Below are positions 1-11,454 of a stretch of DNA of 64,000 nt, one piece after another. This DNA comes from Metaphire vulgaris (Eukaryota > Annelida > Clitellata > Crassiclitellata > Megascolecidae). The stretch lies in contig CM030852.1 of NCBI GenBank assembly GCA_018105865.1, positions 11,766,245-11,830,244 of the forward strand, given 5' to 3'. The translations under genes were made by a program, and so were the position numbers. Below the pieces are notes generated by a model that was not told where the DNA came from, did not search any database, and saw nothing but the letters and a program-made list of their open reading frames with translations. Each line of letters starts with the position of its first letter. Position 1 is the first letter of the stretch.

Positions 1-155
1 TGGCAGAGGTTCCCTTAAAGTTACAGCATGTTCTGCGACAGCGCTGCTCGATTGCCTTCTTTCTTTTATTTTTTCAATCAAAAGCACAATTTTTTATAAT
101 TTGCCTGATTATCAGTGTTTGATCTAGACTCTATATATAACTATAAATATAAATT

Positions 156-287
156 GACAAGGAAATTTTGCTAGGACTGCTGTTAGTTGATGTAATAAGC
201 CAAAATTTCCGGAGGAGACCCAGAAATTTCGAAAAGAATGGACAATTTCCCCCCGGAAACGGCCTAGATTAAACCCTGCTGATTATG
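156..287. repeat. Dispersed repeat, copy A
   Basis: This segment and 1990-2112 are diverged copies of one sequence. Shared stretches include TGCTAGG..CTGCTGTTA, GCCAAAATTTCC and CGGAAACGGCCTAGATTAAA. No coding capacity is visible. The ends are not clear enough to assign a transposon class. Confidence 0.6.
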
Positions 288-608
288 CGATAAGGCAAAA
301 ATCTGCGCGCTACGAGCTAGAAATCTGTGCGTCAGCGCACGGTAGCGCAGCTTATAAGAGGGAACATTGTCACCGCCCTCAGGGTGGCTAATCGACTTAC
401 ATTAACAAACGACATTTCGTTCAGAATATTTCGATGTTGCCACATTTAACAGAAAGCTGAATTCAATGATATATAATAGACAACGTTTAACGGTTTTTTA
501 GTAAGGCTTAAAGGCATAGTTCATGTCTGTGTGTGTGTGTGGGGTGGAAAGAGCCTGGAGAGGGAACCTAAAATGCATTGAAAGTAGCAGATGTATAGTA
601 TGTCTTAC

Positions 609-742
609 GGTCGTCGGCGACTCTCACTGCAATACCATTCATCGAATTCCAAGATGTTCTTCTCACGACGTTAGTTGCTTGGCACCGATAGATTCCGGCA
701 TCAGCTGAGTTTACGTTCCGGATCAAAAGACTGGATCCACGT
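609..742 (-). CDS. Ig gene exon 3: second half of Ig domain
   Basis: The acceptor AG is at 744-743 after TTTATTTTCCA and the donor GTAAGA at 608-607. Joined to exon 2 it reads KRGSSLLIRNVNSADAGIYR and then CQA, the E and F strands with the second disulphide Cys. After the G strand the exon leaves in phase 1, the usual boundary between extracellular modules, so another module probably follows to the left of the window. Confidence 0.8.
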
Positions 743-3064
743 CTTGGAAAATAAACAACAACAACTGCGACAAGGACAATTTTGTACATGTACATAGAAA
801 CTCCTAATGACTGCAGTCAACATCATCACTATAAACAGTCGCCATCATTATCATATTAATCGTCGTCGTCATCATCATGAATGCTTCTCACTGCTCTTTA
901 GCATTAAAATCTTTAGTATAATAATCATAGTTCGTCTGCAATCAATCAATTGTAAAACTTCTGTAGCGCCAGTAGTAGCAGTGTTAGTAGTAGTAGTCAC
1001 AGTAGTAGTAGTAGTAGCAGTAGTAGTAGTAGTAGTAGTGGTGGTGGTGGTGGTGGTGGTGGTAGTGGTGGTGGTAAATGCAGGAAGAGTGTATGTGTAA
1101 GAGCCAAATGAATGGTTGGGTGGAATAAAGAGTTAAATGCAGTTACCACTTACCACCTTAATGGTGAGGTTGTCAAAAATCAAGTTGGTGAGTAATAAAT
1201 GTTTGTAAAATGCAATTACCCTCTTGGTGATGTTATCAGTTGAAAGGTCCGTGAAATAAGTAAGTAAATGCAATTAGTCCACTTATTGTTAGATAGACAA
1301 ACCATTAAGAATCGGAAGAGTGTGTCTCAAAGTATTCTTTGTGCCATTCATTAATGATTGTGCATTTAGCGTCGGATGATGTTGGTCGCCTCAGAATGAG
1401 AATCATAGTTAAAAAATAATGTTGGTGCTAGTTAATGTTTGAAAATCTAGAGGCCCGTCCGCACGTTCCTGTGTCCGTATACGCATGAGTGATTTGATTC
1501 AGTGCATCATATGCAGCAGACAGACCGAGAAGAAAAAGAGAAGTGCTTTTGCCCTGATTCTTAGCAAATAACAGTGCTGCTTCGACCATTTCGAAGAGAT
1601 CCTTTTATTGCAAGATTATAATCTTATGCAGATTGTGACAATAGGGCATTAGAGTTTCTACAAATAGCGCCCGTGTTAGTTTTGATCAAGGATAGGGGAG
1701 AAGGGTTCTTACTTTGTGTCATGGAATGTGATGCGCTTTGTCCTGTGAAGTAGGATATTATTCTTGTACCAAACGACGTTGGTCCATGGTCTGCCGTCGG
1801 AATCGCATGTTAGCCGCACTGTTTCTCCTGGCTGCAGAACTATGCTCTTGCTCGATTCCATCTTCAACCGAGGATTCTGCGCTGAAAAGAGAAAGCTGAA
1901 TTGGACCAAAGTCCTGTCACAGCAACAATTTGCATTGCTGGTGATCAGAGTTTAATCTACAGTGTAGACTCCTGGATTCCGGGGGAGAGGAACTGACAAA
2001 TCCGGGGGAAATTCTGCTAGGGTCTGCTGTTATTTGATGTAGTATGCCAAAATTTCCAGGGGAGGGGAAACGACAATTTTCCTCTCCGGAAACGGCCTAG
2101 ATTAAACCCTGCTGGCGATTATAGCTGCATCTTCATTTTGACTGTTGCGATTATTGGTAAATTCCTGCCTTTTTATGCAAAACTACTTTTGGTCATCGGT
2201 GTGGCCACCGTGGGAAGAACGAGGGTCCGACCCCAATTCGCATTGGGACCGGACGTGAGATTCGTCCAAAACCGGCGATTATTTGTGGGAGGGCATAGGA
2301 GGTATACTATTAAATACAGGAAAGCGCACTATATTAGTAAGAATCAAAGGGTTTGAAATATTTTAGAAGATTAACTTTTTCTGATTGTCAAGACTATTTG
2401 GCCGCAAACTGTCGAAGTACCCCATTTCCGGAATTCTTGCTATTTCAACGCCTTTAGACTCCAAGCTACATTGCGTTGATAAAGGAAGGCGAAAGGAATT
2501 CGGCATTGCTGGGTCTGTGACAGGATCTTAGACTCTTAACCCATAAGTTTTCCATTTTGAGTCTGAGGCATTAGAAATGCAAATTAAATCAAAATACATC
2601 AAATAGAAACTTTAAAAATTTGAGAGACGACAAAAGGTCAATGGTTTAGTGGGTCACACGTATCACCCATTTATTCAACACTACTGGGGCCCAACGAAAA
2701 TTAATTCTCGGCTTAAAAGTAGGAAAAATATCTCGTGAATTTCAGTAACGCTTTCTAAATTACTGTGAGTACCGTAGTAACTGCTTATTTATAAGCTTTT
2801 AACCTACCGTTGAAATGACTATAACCGAAGTTTGTTTTGAGATGATTGTATGAAAAGACACGGAATTCTTTTGCTTTAAGCAGACAAAGCTGGCGCTATA
2901 AAACAAAGAGTTTCTTCTAGTCTATTATAGACCGAATAATTCTAACAGTATTTGTAGTCGGAGCTTAAGCGAACAGCGTCCGCGACTTCTACGACGCTCC
3001 ATACGCAGACGAACGTCAGCCCGAGTGACAGGCACGACAGGTAGTATCGTCTGCCGATCATCAT
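609..3064 (-). CDS. Ig-superfamily secreted or membrane protein, 5' part (3 exons, partial)
   Basis: I assemble three exons on the minus strand: 3064-2947 (start and signal peptide), 1881-1713 (first half of an Ig domain) and 742-609 (second half). Splice phases agree: exon 1 ends in phase 1 and exon 2 starts in phase 1; exon 2 ends in phase 2 and exon 3 starts in phase 2; exon 3 ends in phase 1. The Ig domain has the B-strand Cys (VRLTCDSDG), the C-strand Trp (VVWYKNN) and the F-strand motif DAGIYRCQA, so it is an I-set/V-like fold that should act outside the cell. The next exon must lie left of base 1; I found no acceptable one in 1-600. The specific protein (adhesion receptor, Ig-based immune molecule, neural receptor) cannot be named from one domain. 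The Ig domain is secure; linkage to exon 1 is inference from phase and position. Confidence 0.75.
970..1077. repeat. (GTA/GTG)n trinucleotide tract
   Basis: An imperfect run of GTA changing to GTG, in intron 2 of the Ig gene. It yields poly-Val open frames that are not genes. Confidence 0.9.
1713..1881 (-). CDS. Ig gene exon 2: first half of Ig domain
   Basis: The acceptor is a pyrimidine-rich tract ending in TTTTCAG (AG at 1883-1882) and the donor is GTAAGA (1712-1711). The encoded segment contains LQPGETVRLTC followed by WTNVVWYKNN, the standard B-strand Cys and C-strand Trp of an Ig fold. The exon is 169 bases long, phase 1 in and phase 2 out. Splitting an Ig domain by an internal intron is common in animal Ig genes. 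Confidence 0.8.
1990..2112. repeat. Dispersed repeat, copy B (in Ig gene intron 1)
   Basis: This is the second copy of the element at 156-287, in the same orientation. It lies within the first intron of the Ig gene. Both end in CTAGATTAAACCCTGCTG, which may mark one terminus. Confidence 0.6.
2947..3064 (-). CDS. Ig gene exon 1: signal peptide
   Basis: The exon opens with tandem ATG codons (3064-3062 and 3061-3059) and encodes 39 residues: a basic start (MMIGRRYY), a hydrophobic core with Leu, Cys, Val and Phe, and a small-residue stretch (VADA) suited to signal peptidase. The proposed donor is T|GTTAGA at 2946-2945, in phase 1, which matches the phase-1 acceptor of the Ig exon at 1881. The exon sits in a patch that is richer in G+C and CpG (about 2960-3290) than its surroundings, as expected for a promoter and first exon. 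Without splicing the frame closes two codons further on. It was missed as an open frame because it is short. Confidence 0.6.
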
Positions 3065-3172
3065 CGTCGCTTCACTCACTATCTCTGTAGAGACAACTGA
3101 AACAGGTGGTCGTCGAAGTCGTTAACGAGACAAAGCGCGTCGTAACTAACCGAACGCAGACGTTAGAAGTGT

Positions 3173-3185
3173 CTCTATTTATGTA
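3173..3185 (-). promoter_or_regulatory. TATA-like box upstream of the Ig gene
   Basis: On the minus strand the sequence TACATAAATAGAG lies about 110 bases upstream of the paired ATG codons. That spacing allows a start site near 3145 and a 5' leader of about 80 bases. It lies inside the CpG-rich patch. This is a motif match only; transcription is not shown. Confidence 0.4.
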
Positions 3186-3299
3186 GCGCATTCGTCGTCT
3201 ATATGACGCCCAGGCGATGTTGGGCTGGAGAGCGATGCGATTGGCAGAGAAACGGTCAACAGGACCTCGGCGTTGCAGGTACTCTTCTTTAAGTAAGTA

Positions 3300-4390
3300 A
3301 GTAAAATCTCGTGGATTTATGTAGCTCTTTTGTGTAGTACCGCAGCAGTTAGTCAGTACTAGGATCTAAACCTTTCTTAAAATAGCAATGGGAAAGGTGG
3401 ATGATCAGCCAGGCAATGGTCAATATCCCCGAAGGGCATTGAGGATAGGAGGTAATGATTTTAGAAAGGCAAATGATATAAGCTTAGATATGAAAACATG
3501 AAGAGATAATGCAGGAATTATGGAAAATGGGGATTCAGATTTTGTTGCTTGTTAGTGTCTAAGACTGCGGAGAGAAACTGCATGAGATCCAGTTCCAAAC
3601 TTCAGGTGCGGCGTATAAAAAGGCACTGTTGCAGATTTTCAGAGATGACTGATTCATCAGACGTGTGAAGGAGTAAGATGAGATGTCGATCGTGTGGGTG
3701 GAGAAGGCTGATGTGTTAATAGTGGTTTAGGCCTAAGTTAGGCAGCTTTTGATGAGTGAAATGAGCTATTTATATCAGTGTTATCTTATATTGGATACGT
3801 TCAGCTGTTTTAAACCACTGTTATGATTCTAGTTTGGGTGAAATATGAAAGAACTTTGGGGACTCAGTAACAGCATTAGCCAGTGAATTTTGAATTGTTT
3901 GTAATTAACATCATAAAGGAAATCAAACGCCGAACTATTTTTTGTAGCAAAGTGAATCTTTCTTCAACCGACTGCAATGCCTTGTCTAGAACAGCGAAGT
4001 GGAAGTTTACATTGGATCCTGAATAGTGTCTTTGTCATCTCCTTCGTATGCAATTTGTTTCTTCTTTTTTATGAACGGTTTTGTTCTGGTTCGAAAAGTG
4101 CTGGTATCTCTAAACTGACTGCGATTTCAGCTGCAGCTACCAGTTTTTCTCATACTCTGTCATTTCTGCGGTTTTTGTTTCATCCAGATGATTGTTGACT
4201 CCATGTACGGATAATTCTTTTGTCAAAAGTTATTTACTAGTCATTTTGAAATAAGACGTTGGCAGTCCTCCGCTACGATACCATGGCCGGCTGCCTCTCC
4301 TATGCGTGGCCAGGAGTTGGCTTGATTTACTTGGTCATCAATTTCTTCTTTCAGGCTGGACGCAGAAAAAAAGTCTGAGGAACTACTATA
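3300..4390. other. Intergenic, nothing recognised
   Basis: I see no convincing exon, RNA gene or bounded transposon here. Short open frames lack domain signatures and splice context. Confidence 0.5.
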
Positions 4391-4398
4391 ATACTAGG

Positions 4399-4399
4399 T

Positions 4400-4452
<53 letters not shown>

Positions 4453-4537
4453 GCTGCTGCTACTACTGCTACTGCTACTACTGCTACTGCTACTACTGCT
4501 ACTGCTACTGCTGCTGCTGCTACTACTACTACTGCTG

Positions 4538-4572
<35 letters not shown>

Positions 4573-4590
4573 GCTACTACTACTACTACT
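4399..4590. repeat. (CTA/CTG)n trinucleotide tract
   Basis: About 190 bases of CTA repeats with interspersed TGC/CTG units. It produces long poly-Thr and poly-Val open frames in opposite strands, which are artefacts. Confidence 0.95.
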
Positions 4591-5424
4591 TCGGCACTTG
4601 TATATAATGCGCGCAAGTTATTTTATGCTCTATGCAAACTACATAGTACCACTAGTAATATGCACCAATTAAAAATTAAATCGCACCTATAGAACTATCC
4701 GAAAAAGAACTTTTGTTTCAACGTATTTTGTATTGTTACTGTTGTCGTACCAGGCCAGAAGTAGCCTTTGCATAGAGACCTCAGACGTAAAGTAAGTAAG
4801 ATAGTACGGCTCAGTACGAGTGTTAGTTAGTTACTTAGTGACGCATTTAGGACAAGGACAATTGCAAATAGAAACATTGTTTAGATGGGTTAGTGTTAGA
4901 TGATTTCTGTAAATAAGAAGACTATCGAAAGACTTTAATAGACCCGGTTTTACTGTACTGAGTGAGCATAAGCTCACATTCTTACTTTTATAGAGGGTCT
5001 TTCTGACTCTTACCCTAAATTCAGCTTTATTTCATCTAATAGCAAAGAACCTAAACATAATGACTTACATTGACGTATTAAGTTGTCTTCCCTAACATTC
5101 AGGGGACGGGAGATAAGGCCCCCTGTTGGGCGTAAAAAAGACGGTGGGGGCGGCCCTAAATAATTAGTTGCCTGGAGTTGATTGTACCCACCCGTTTTGG
5201 GCTTGGCAAAAGAGAACCTTATCTACCGCTGACGCCAAATCTGTCCACACACTGGCGTCTCCACATCGTGTTGCATGACACCTAAGAGAGAAGCAATTAT
5301 CATGGATCTGAACGGCAAATCTTGCCATCCGCCACAGGTTCCGTTTTGATTTGTCCTGGGAATGATAGTATCGATGTTGGTTCATGCAACAGGTGTCTTC
5401 GAACACGCTGCTCTCTCGTTGCTG

Positions 5425-6800
5425 TCTGGCTTTTCCTCGCCAATCTGGCACTAACTGTATTTTGCAACAGAGGGGAGAAAAGAGAGATTGTCGAATCAAC
5501 ACGAATAAATATTACAGTGTTGTTAATAAACTTAAGTAGGTCTAATCTAATTGAAAATCACTTATCACCAGCTTAATTAAATATTATCACATTATCAGAG
5601 AGAAAGTATATAACTTCAGTTGGTCACTTAATTTCAAAATTGTCAAAAAGCAAATGAGTACAAGAAGCCAAAACAATTATGTACAAACTAAATGGAATTA
5701 ATAATGAATTTAACAACAACAATAGATACACAACAAATCGTCAAAAATGCAGCAGAAAAAATCAGTTCACCCACAAAATTTCGTGAAATCTAGTGGCGGT
5801 TCCAGGAGTTCTTGGTGTGGGGGTTGAAATTAATTCATAGGAAGTTGAGGGGATGAAAGAAAAATCAATCAACAATTTCATGGATAGTTTGACAAAAGAG
5901 AACGTTTTGATCCCTAATTTGAGTATCGTGCTTTGGAAGAAAAATAGGTGGACAAACAAAAATGGTCACCTGCAGTTTTTGTCTGGCTTTTACTCACTAA
6001 TCTTTACCCAAAAATAGGTTTAACAGAGTAAAAAGAGATTGAAGAATCAACTGGGGTAAATATTACAGTGTTGCTCATCCCCCACGTGGAACCGCCATCT
6101 AATGAAAATCACTTTGACCAGAATTAAATATTATCAATTATGATGTTCAGATGAGAAAAGTATTTAACTTCAACCAGTTCACTTAAAAAAAAATTAACAT
6201 CTAAATGAGTACAAGAAACTGGGTTCCTTTAGTGAGATTGAAATGGATTTCGCAATTTAACTGATAACAATGGATACAAACAAAAAAACAATGCAACAAA
6301 AAAAATAAAGTTCACAAAAAGAAAATCCATTAACTTCCAGGAAATCTTGCCAAGATTGAAATTAATTCATAGGAAGTTGGTAGGGGAATGAAGGAAAATC
6401 AATCAACTGATCCGAAAAGAGTTGACAAAGAATTTCTCCATAAAACTGTTTTAAAGAAAAAAGGTGGACAAACAAAATAAACATCTGCATTTTTAGCGCA
6501 AGACTTTTGGAAAAATAGGTTTAACACGTAAAAAGAACTGGATGAGGGGGAGATAGTCCCCACTCATCCCCACTGGAACAACTGGTGAAAACGAGTTCAA
6601 AATAAACGCCTATCAATTGTTTAGATGTTAGATTGGAACCAGTTCTGCTTAAAAAATTAACATCTAAGCTGCGTACTGTCAACTGGGTTTCTTTATTGAG
6701 ATTTTAATATTTCGCACTAACTGCAACACAGGACAAAAAACAAAAGCACACACAGAAAGCAATACAACGCAAACAGAACCATTAACTACCGATACGTAAA
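5425..6800. repeat. Three diverged tandem units of about 0.5 kb
   Basis: Units begin near 5425, 5982 and 6496. Landmarks recur in order: a TCTGGCTTTT-like start, AAATATTACAGTGTTG, GAAAATCACTT, ATGAGTACAAGAA, GAAATTAATTCATAGGAAG and GGTGGACAAACAAAA. Periods are about 557 and 514 bases; the third unit is shorter and more diverged. No unit carries a conserved reading frame, so this looks like non-coding tandem duplication. Confidence 0.7.
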
Positions 6801-6972
6801 CTTACTTTAAAAATTACTGTAGGTAGAAAAAAAGTTTCGCCATTCCCTGTGGCAAGCCGTGTTTACAAAGAAGGAGCCACATGCCCATCTTCTTTTGACG
6901 AACGTGTCTTCAAAAATACACTGGAGACAAAGCACACGCAGACAGCAGAAAGATGACTGACAGTGGTATAGA

Positions 6973-7330
6973 CAGTGTTTCTGAACCTTTTCGTGATAAC
7001 CTACCCCTGAAACCAGTACAGTATAAGAGAGCGAAGTACCGTACCCCTACCAACCTAAATTATCTAAGAACAAAGGTTCATGTTCCGTAATATCTTGAAA
7101 ATTAGAAACTGCAACATATTTCTGTCATAAATTTTGTGCACATGTCAGTGAGATTTTTTCTTTTACAATTTCTAATTTAGTACAACATTTCTACGGCATC
7201 TGTACACTGTACAGTGTAAATTGTAGTAGAAGTCTTTAGCAGGTGTTATTATTTCCGGATCGTTCTGCGTACCCCCACAACTTCCTTCGGGTACCCCAAG
7301 GGGTACAAGCACCCCGGTTAAGAACCAATG
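6973..7330. mobile_element. hAT-like mini-element (CAGTGGTTCTTAACC family), old copy
   Basis: This matches the elements at 11972-12322 and 36347-36700 along its length, with a start like CAGTGTTTCTGAACC and an end GGTTAAGAACCAATG. The ends have decayed and I cannot see an exact target duplication. It ends just downstream of the last exon of nucleotidyltransferase locus 1. Confidence 0.7.
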
Positions 7331-7340
7331 CTGTAGTATG

Positions 7341-7699
7341 TCAATTATGATTGAAACCTTTAATGCATCTCTCGTAGTCGCCAGGAAACCATTCTAGAGA
7401 AGCAGAAATTAGCTTATGCGGCTGACTAAACAGCTTGCTCAAATCGTTCTCAACTGCAGTTCTCAATTTCCCAGATTTCAATTTCTTTCGCATGCGCTTC
7501 ACGTCAACTGGCGATCGAAAACGAAAATAGAGGAACAAAACGCCATCTGTCGGATGTTCCGCCGTTATGAGTCCAAGTTGGTGAAGCTCCAGATATTCTT
7601 TTGAATCAGTGACATTGCTTAATCTGTTGATCATTCGTGAAATAATCTCAGATTGAAAAGTCTCATTGTTTTCAGCACGGCAACATATTCTCCCGACAA
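7341..7699 (-). CDS. Locus 1 last exon: TRADD-N-like domain
   Basis: The acceptor is TGCTTTTTCAG (AG at 7701-7700). In phase 1 it reads VVGRICCRAEN, and the exon ends with a TGA at 7343-7341 after KGFNHN. The core reads FLYFRFRSPVDVKRMRKK, then LKSGKLRTAVEND, then a beta strand and DYERCIKG. This strand, helix, 'SG-L' turn, helix, strand and 'D-Y-x-x-C' order matches the TRADD N-terminal fold, an adaptor module of death-receptor and TNF-receptor signalling. The exon is intact here. Confidence 0.7.
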
Positions 7700-7738
7700 C
7701 TGAAAAAGCATAAGCGTAATTATTTAATACTAATACTA

Positions 7739-7746
7739 ATAAATAC

Positions 7747-7792
<46 letters not shown>

Positions 7793-7930
7793 TTTGATTT
7801 TAAGGGGTTTAGGAGGCTAAGTAAGCCTGTGTGAAAACCACTGATGTAACCATCTGCATTCAATAACCTAGTTTATCTAGATAGCCTTTGAATCCGTAAC
7901 TATATGACTATATTAGCGTTTTAGCGCATT
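7739..7930 (-). mobile_element. LINE 3' end with (AAT)n tail, inside locus 1 intron
   Basis: The (AAT)n run at 7739-7790 is followed on the plus strand by the 3'-untranslated block shared with the LINE at 11398-11830 (GGTTTAGGAGGCTAAGTAAG, then CCTGTGTGA and ACCACTG). It inserted into the 684-base intron 7700-8383. Confidence 0.75.
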
Positions 7931-7968
7931 TGCTGCTTTGCGTATATTTGCGCTCTAGAAGTGCCCTC

Positions 7969-7970
7969 AA

Positions 7971-8028
<58 letters not shown>
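7969..8028. repeat. (ATT)n trinucleotide tract
   Basis: A second AT-rich triplet tract in the same locus 1 intron. The preceding GCTCTAGAAGTGC resembles the LINE tail seen at 15231-15245, so it may also be a retrotransposon tail. Confidence 0.85.
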
Positions 8029-8383
8029 TCTATAATATCTGAAAATAATGCTTTGAGCAACTCCTAGTGTTTTGATCTGAGCAGTGGCTAGATGTAAATG
8101 ATTTATACTGTAGATGAGAAAATCGAGATTGTATATGTCACAAGCAAGTTATACCGTAATAGATATCATTTGCTGCTCACCTTCGAGACAAACAGTATTT
8201 TGAATGACGAAAAAGAATAAGAACTGCAGAAAGAAATATATTGTTATTTGTAAAAATACAATAAAAGAATCTACAGTATGATAAATATTAGCATACCTGC
8301 TAGGGGCTGGATATATACCGCAATTTATCAGCTCCTAATGGAACGATATCATATTTAAAGCTATTAACTTGATGTTTACCTAC

Positions 8384-10629
8384 CTTCTCCAAAAGATGCG
8401 ATAGATTTGTGATGCAGAGAAGATAGTCGTAGAATCTTCACTCCGTCGCATCTCATGGCTGCTGAGAGAAATACTTCGCTAAAGCAAACCCTCATTCTCA
8501 CGCCATTAAACGTATGTTCAATGTCATCTGGAGTATAGGCGAAAACCCGTGGCATATTTTTATCACTTCTGATCTTGCACTGACACTCAATATAACGCAC
8601 AAATCGAATCGGAGACAAAGGAATTGTAACTTTCCTTAGGTTATCAGATGAACTACAGGACGAAGATGCCTTGTAAAGCACTACGAAGCCCAAGACCGTG
8701 CGTATGTGCTGATCAAATAGGGTGGCAAAATCACTCGTAATGAGCAGTGGCAAATTTGCTAAGAAATATATGCAGTTACCTAGAAGCCTTCTAAATTTGA
8801 GATTCGATCTGTAAATTTCGTCACATATGCTTAGTGTCTTTTCGTCATCCCTCATCGTGTTGTAGAAAAAATTTGCCAAATAGGCTGCACTCATTAAATA
8901 AATTGGCGAAGGAAACTGCTTCGAAGATGCTTTAGCGAATTGTTTCATTGCATAGGAAACAATCTTCTGTTTTAAGTCCTTTCTATCAGAACGCCATTCG
9001 GCACTCTTTTCAATTGACGATTCTGCTGTCAATATATCACTCTCTATGTATCCAAGACCTTTTCCGTGTGTGCCAAGCTCGCATCTAATGTCGGAATTTC
9101 TCTCGACATATTTTTTATGCAAATATATTGGCCATAACACAGTTCGCTGCAGCGTTTCCATCGCAGAAGAATCCAGCAGACAAGAAAAATCAAACTGTTT
9201 AACCTTAATAGTTTCGTCGGTAGAGGCATTTAACGCAGCTGTGTAACCATTGTAGGCGACGCTGTAATCTTTACTTGTTTTACTATCTGGCACTTCATTA
9301 ATTGAACATGATTCGGACATTTGCTCTTATAGCGCTGTAAAGCTGCTGCAATTCCGGTAGGAAGCATTCACATCGGTACAGAATGTTTCTTAGTGGTCCA
9401 TTCAATTTCTCATCCAAAGGAAATACATTTGAACGAGAGCTTAGAAACAGAAACTCGTATAACTTGTTTGAGGAAGAAAAGCATAAATTTGATTGATTAA
9501 AAACTGCTATTCTCGTGGCCGCAGGATCTGAGCATTTTCGGTTGAGACAGTCTGTTAGAGTTTTCAACTCTTTTTTGAAGGCGTTATAATCGTCCTCCAT
9601 GTGATCGAGCATATTGTTTTCAGAAATGAAATAGTTAAGTAAATATCTATCTTTCAGAGTCTTTACCATTTCATTGAGTAATTCGTGGACACATTCCGTG
9701 ATGTTATTCTCGTTCCAGAACTCTCGAGGTTTCTGTTCGCAGGCCCAAAGCATTAGCGTTTTAAAGTGATACGTTCGCAAAGCTGTCTGTTCGATTCCTC
9801 CACATTTATCTGTTATCTCGTCCTTGACAAGACGAAGCATATGATAGACTTCTTTCTGAGTTGGTGTCCAACTGTGAATTAGAATCAATTCTGCTTTCGA
9901 AAAAGAAAATCTCCATTGAGTATTGTCCTCTAGATTGTTTTGATGAGGTTTCGATACAAAATGACAACCGCCTTTCTTGACTCGTGTGATGAGATTTTCG
10001 TCTGGCCATCCATTTTGTCGTTTTCGTGTCAGCCATTCTCGGGCCTCTGGTGGCCAATAGGGACAATACACAGAGTAACTCTTGTCAGTTTTTATTTGCT
10101 GCAAATTCTTCCATCTTGAACTAAAGAATTGCAATGCTACTTTTAGCATTAGTGGGAGGCAATATTCGGAATCGAGCACAACCGCTGGACCTTTATTGTT
10201 GTCACTGCATAGAGCTTTTGGACGTAAAAAATATGTATTCCCAGAATCACTGCGTAGTAGCCTGGCGAATCCCGAATGGTTATTGACGCTTTCAATGGTA
10301 AGCACTGTTCCTTTGAAGTTCTTTGGAGGATTTCGATTCTCTGGTATGGCGCAGATGTCCGTCACGTAAAATAATCGATCAGAATCCGTGGGATTACTGA
10401 CGAAGAACTTTAAAGGTAGTTCGAATGCACTGCCGCACAGAAGGTAAGCGATTGGTTCACGAGTCATGAGGCAATTCTCACGAAATTCTTTATAATTCAT
10501 TTTGCTGTTGAATGTATGAAAATTAAACGCAGAAAACGTGAATGGAATAATTTTAAACGTGAACAGGACGCCTGCCTTTAATTTATTCCTAATGCTTAAA
10601 ATCTGGCTGAGAAGAGTATCAAAATTCAT
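8384..10629 (-). CDS. Locus 1 large exon: NTase, Mab21 lobe and helical region (frameshifted)
   Basis: The exon is covered by two open frames that overlap at about 9298-9320 because of a single extra base. Homology with locus 2 starts at the internal Met at 10500 (MNYKEFRENC). The 43 codons upstream to 10629 do not resemble locus 2, and a possible acceptor (CATTCAACAG, just before 10505) suggests an upstream exon could join here instead. Counting from Met 10500, GS is at residues 23-24 and the DxD acids at 39 and 41. The donor is GAAG|GTAGGT at 8383-8382, phase 1. Confidence 0.8.
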
Positions 10630-11394
10630 TCGACGTTCGACATTATTATGACAGAATTATTGATGACTTTGCGTCGTCAACAGCACGCAAAGTATGCTCA
10701 AAGAAAGTATGAGAACACGCAAAGAAAGAAGAAAAGCACGCAAAGTATGCCCACGGCGAGTTGTTTTTCAACCGACCCTGAGACGGGCGTGGCCTCGGGA
10801 GTGCCCGAGGCCGCAATGGGCGTTCAAGTTCTTGATGTTCAATGTGTCCTTTGCCCGACAATATCCCATAGAAAGGCAATTGTTGTTGTTATGTAGTCAT
10901 GTGCCTAGTATGAATCAGGCGCCCATAACTCAAATTTTGTTATCTAGATAAATATTATTGTTGCATGAACGTCTTACTATGCAAGACATTGATTTTATTA
11001 ATGCTTGATACAGGCACCTTTCTGCATTGTATGTGAATTTCCTTCCGGTTCTTCACAAAAAGTATTTGTAATGTTTAATTAATAAGCAGTAAAAATCAAT
11101 TGTCCACATACCTCCATTATTACAGTTGTACAATTCTACTAGTTTCTCCTGTTCGACCAGGCTGCTTGTCCTAATTTCTTTGGGCATACTTTGCGTGCTT
11201 TTGAAGTTCTCGATGTTCAATGTGTCCTTTGCCCGGCAATATAATGAAAAAATTGTTGTTACAACACACTGCCTAGCCTAAAAGCCATTAATAACTCTTT
11301 TTATAATGTAAACTTCTGCTCGAAAACCGTGACCAACTTGTTTAGCCAACCTTCTGCTGTTTAGTTTACATAGTCTCTGTTTAGTCACGACGCA

Positions 11395-11397
<3 letters not shown>

Positions 11398-11454
<57 letters not shown>

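Larger units (their letters stand above)
7341..10629 (-). pseudogene. Mab21/cGAS-like nucleotidyltransferase with TRADD-N-like C-terminus, locus 1 (one frameshift)
   Basis: Two exons on the minus strand: 10500 (or 10629) to 8384, and 7699-7341. The protein has a nucleotidyltransferase core with the GS motif (LLCGSAFE), the DxD pair (TDSDRLF) and a candidate third acid in TDKSYSVYC. The Mab21 C-terminal lobe follows (WRFSFSKAELILIHSW, LRTYHFKTLMLW, NYFISENNML), then a longer alpha-helical region (SPIYLMSAAYLANF) and, after the intron, the TRADD-N-like domain. One extra base near 9305-9306 shifts the frame relative to locus 2; both sides stay open for hundreds of codons, so this is either a recent lesion or an assembly error. 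Mab21-fold enzymes of the cGAS-like class make nucleotide second messengers in immune sensing; whether this one does is inference. Confidence 0.8.

Noticed and set aside
1..60. Possible next Ig exon on the minus strand (reads SSAVAEHAVTL in one frame)
   Set aside because: No acceptor gives the required phase 1, and the upstream tract is purine-rich rather than pyrimidine-rich.
4306..4692. 128-codon frame with poly-Thr/Ala and its antisense poly-Val frame
   Set aside because: Both come from the CTA/CTG triplet tract.
10501..10629. N-terminal 43 codons of locus 1 as certain coding sequence
   Set aside because: No similarity to locus 2 and a possible splice acceptor lies just before the conserved Met at 10500.
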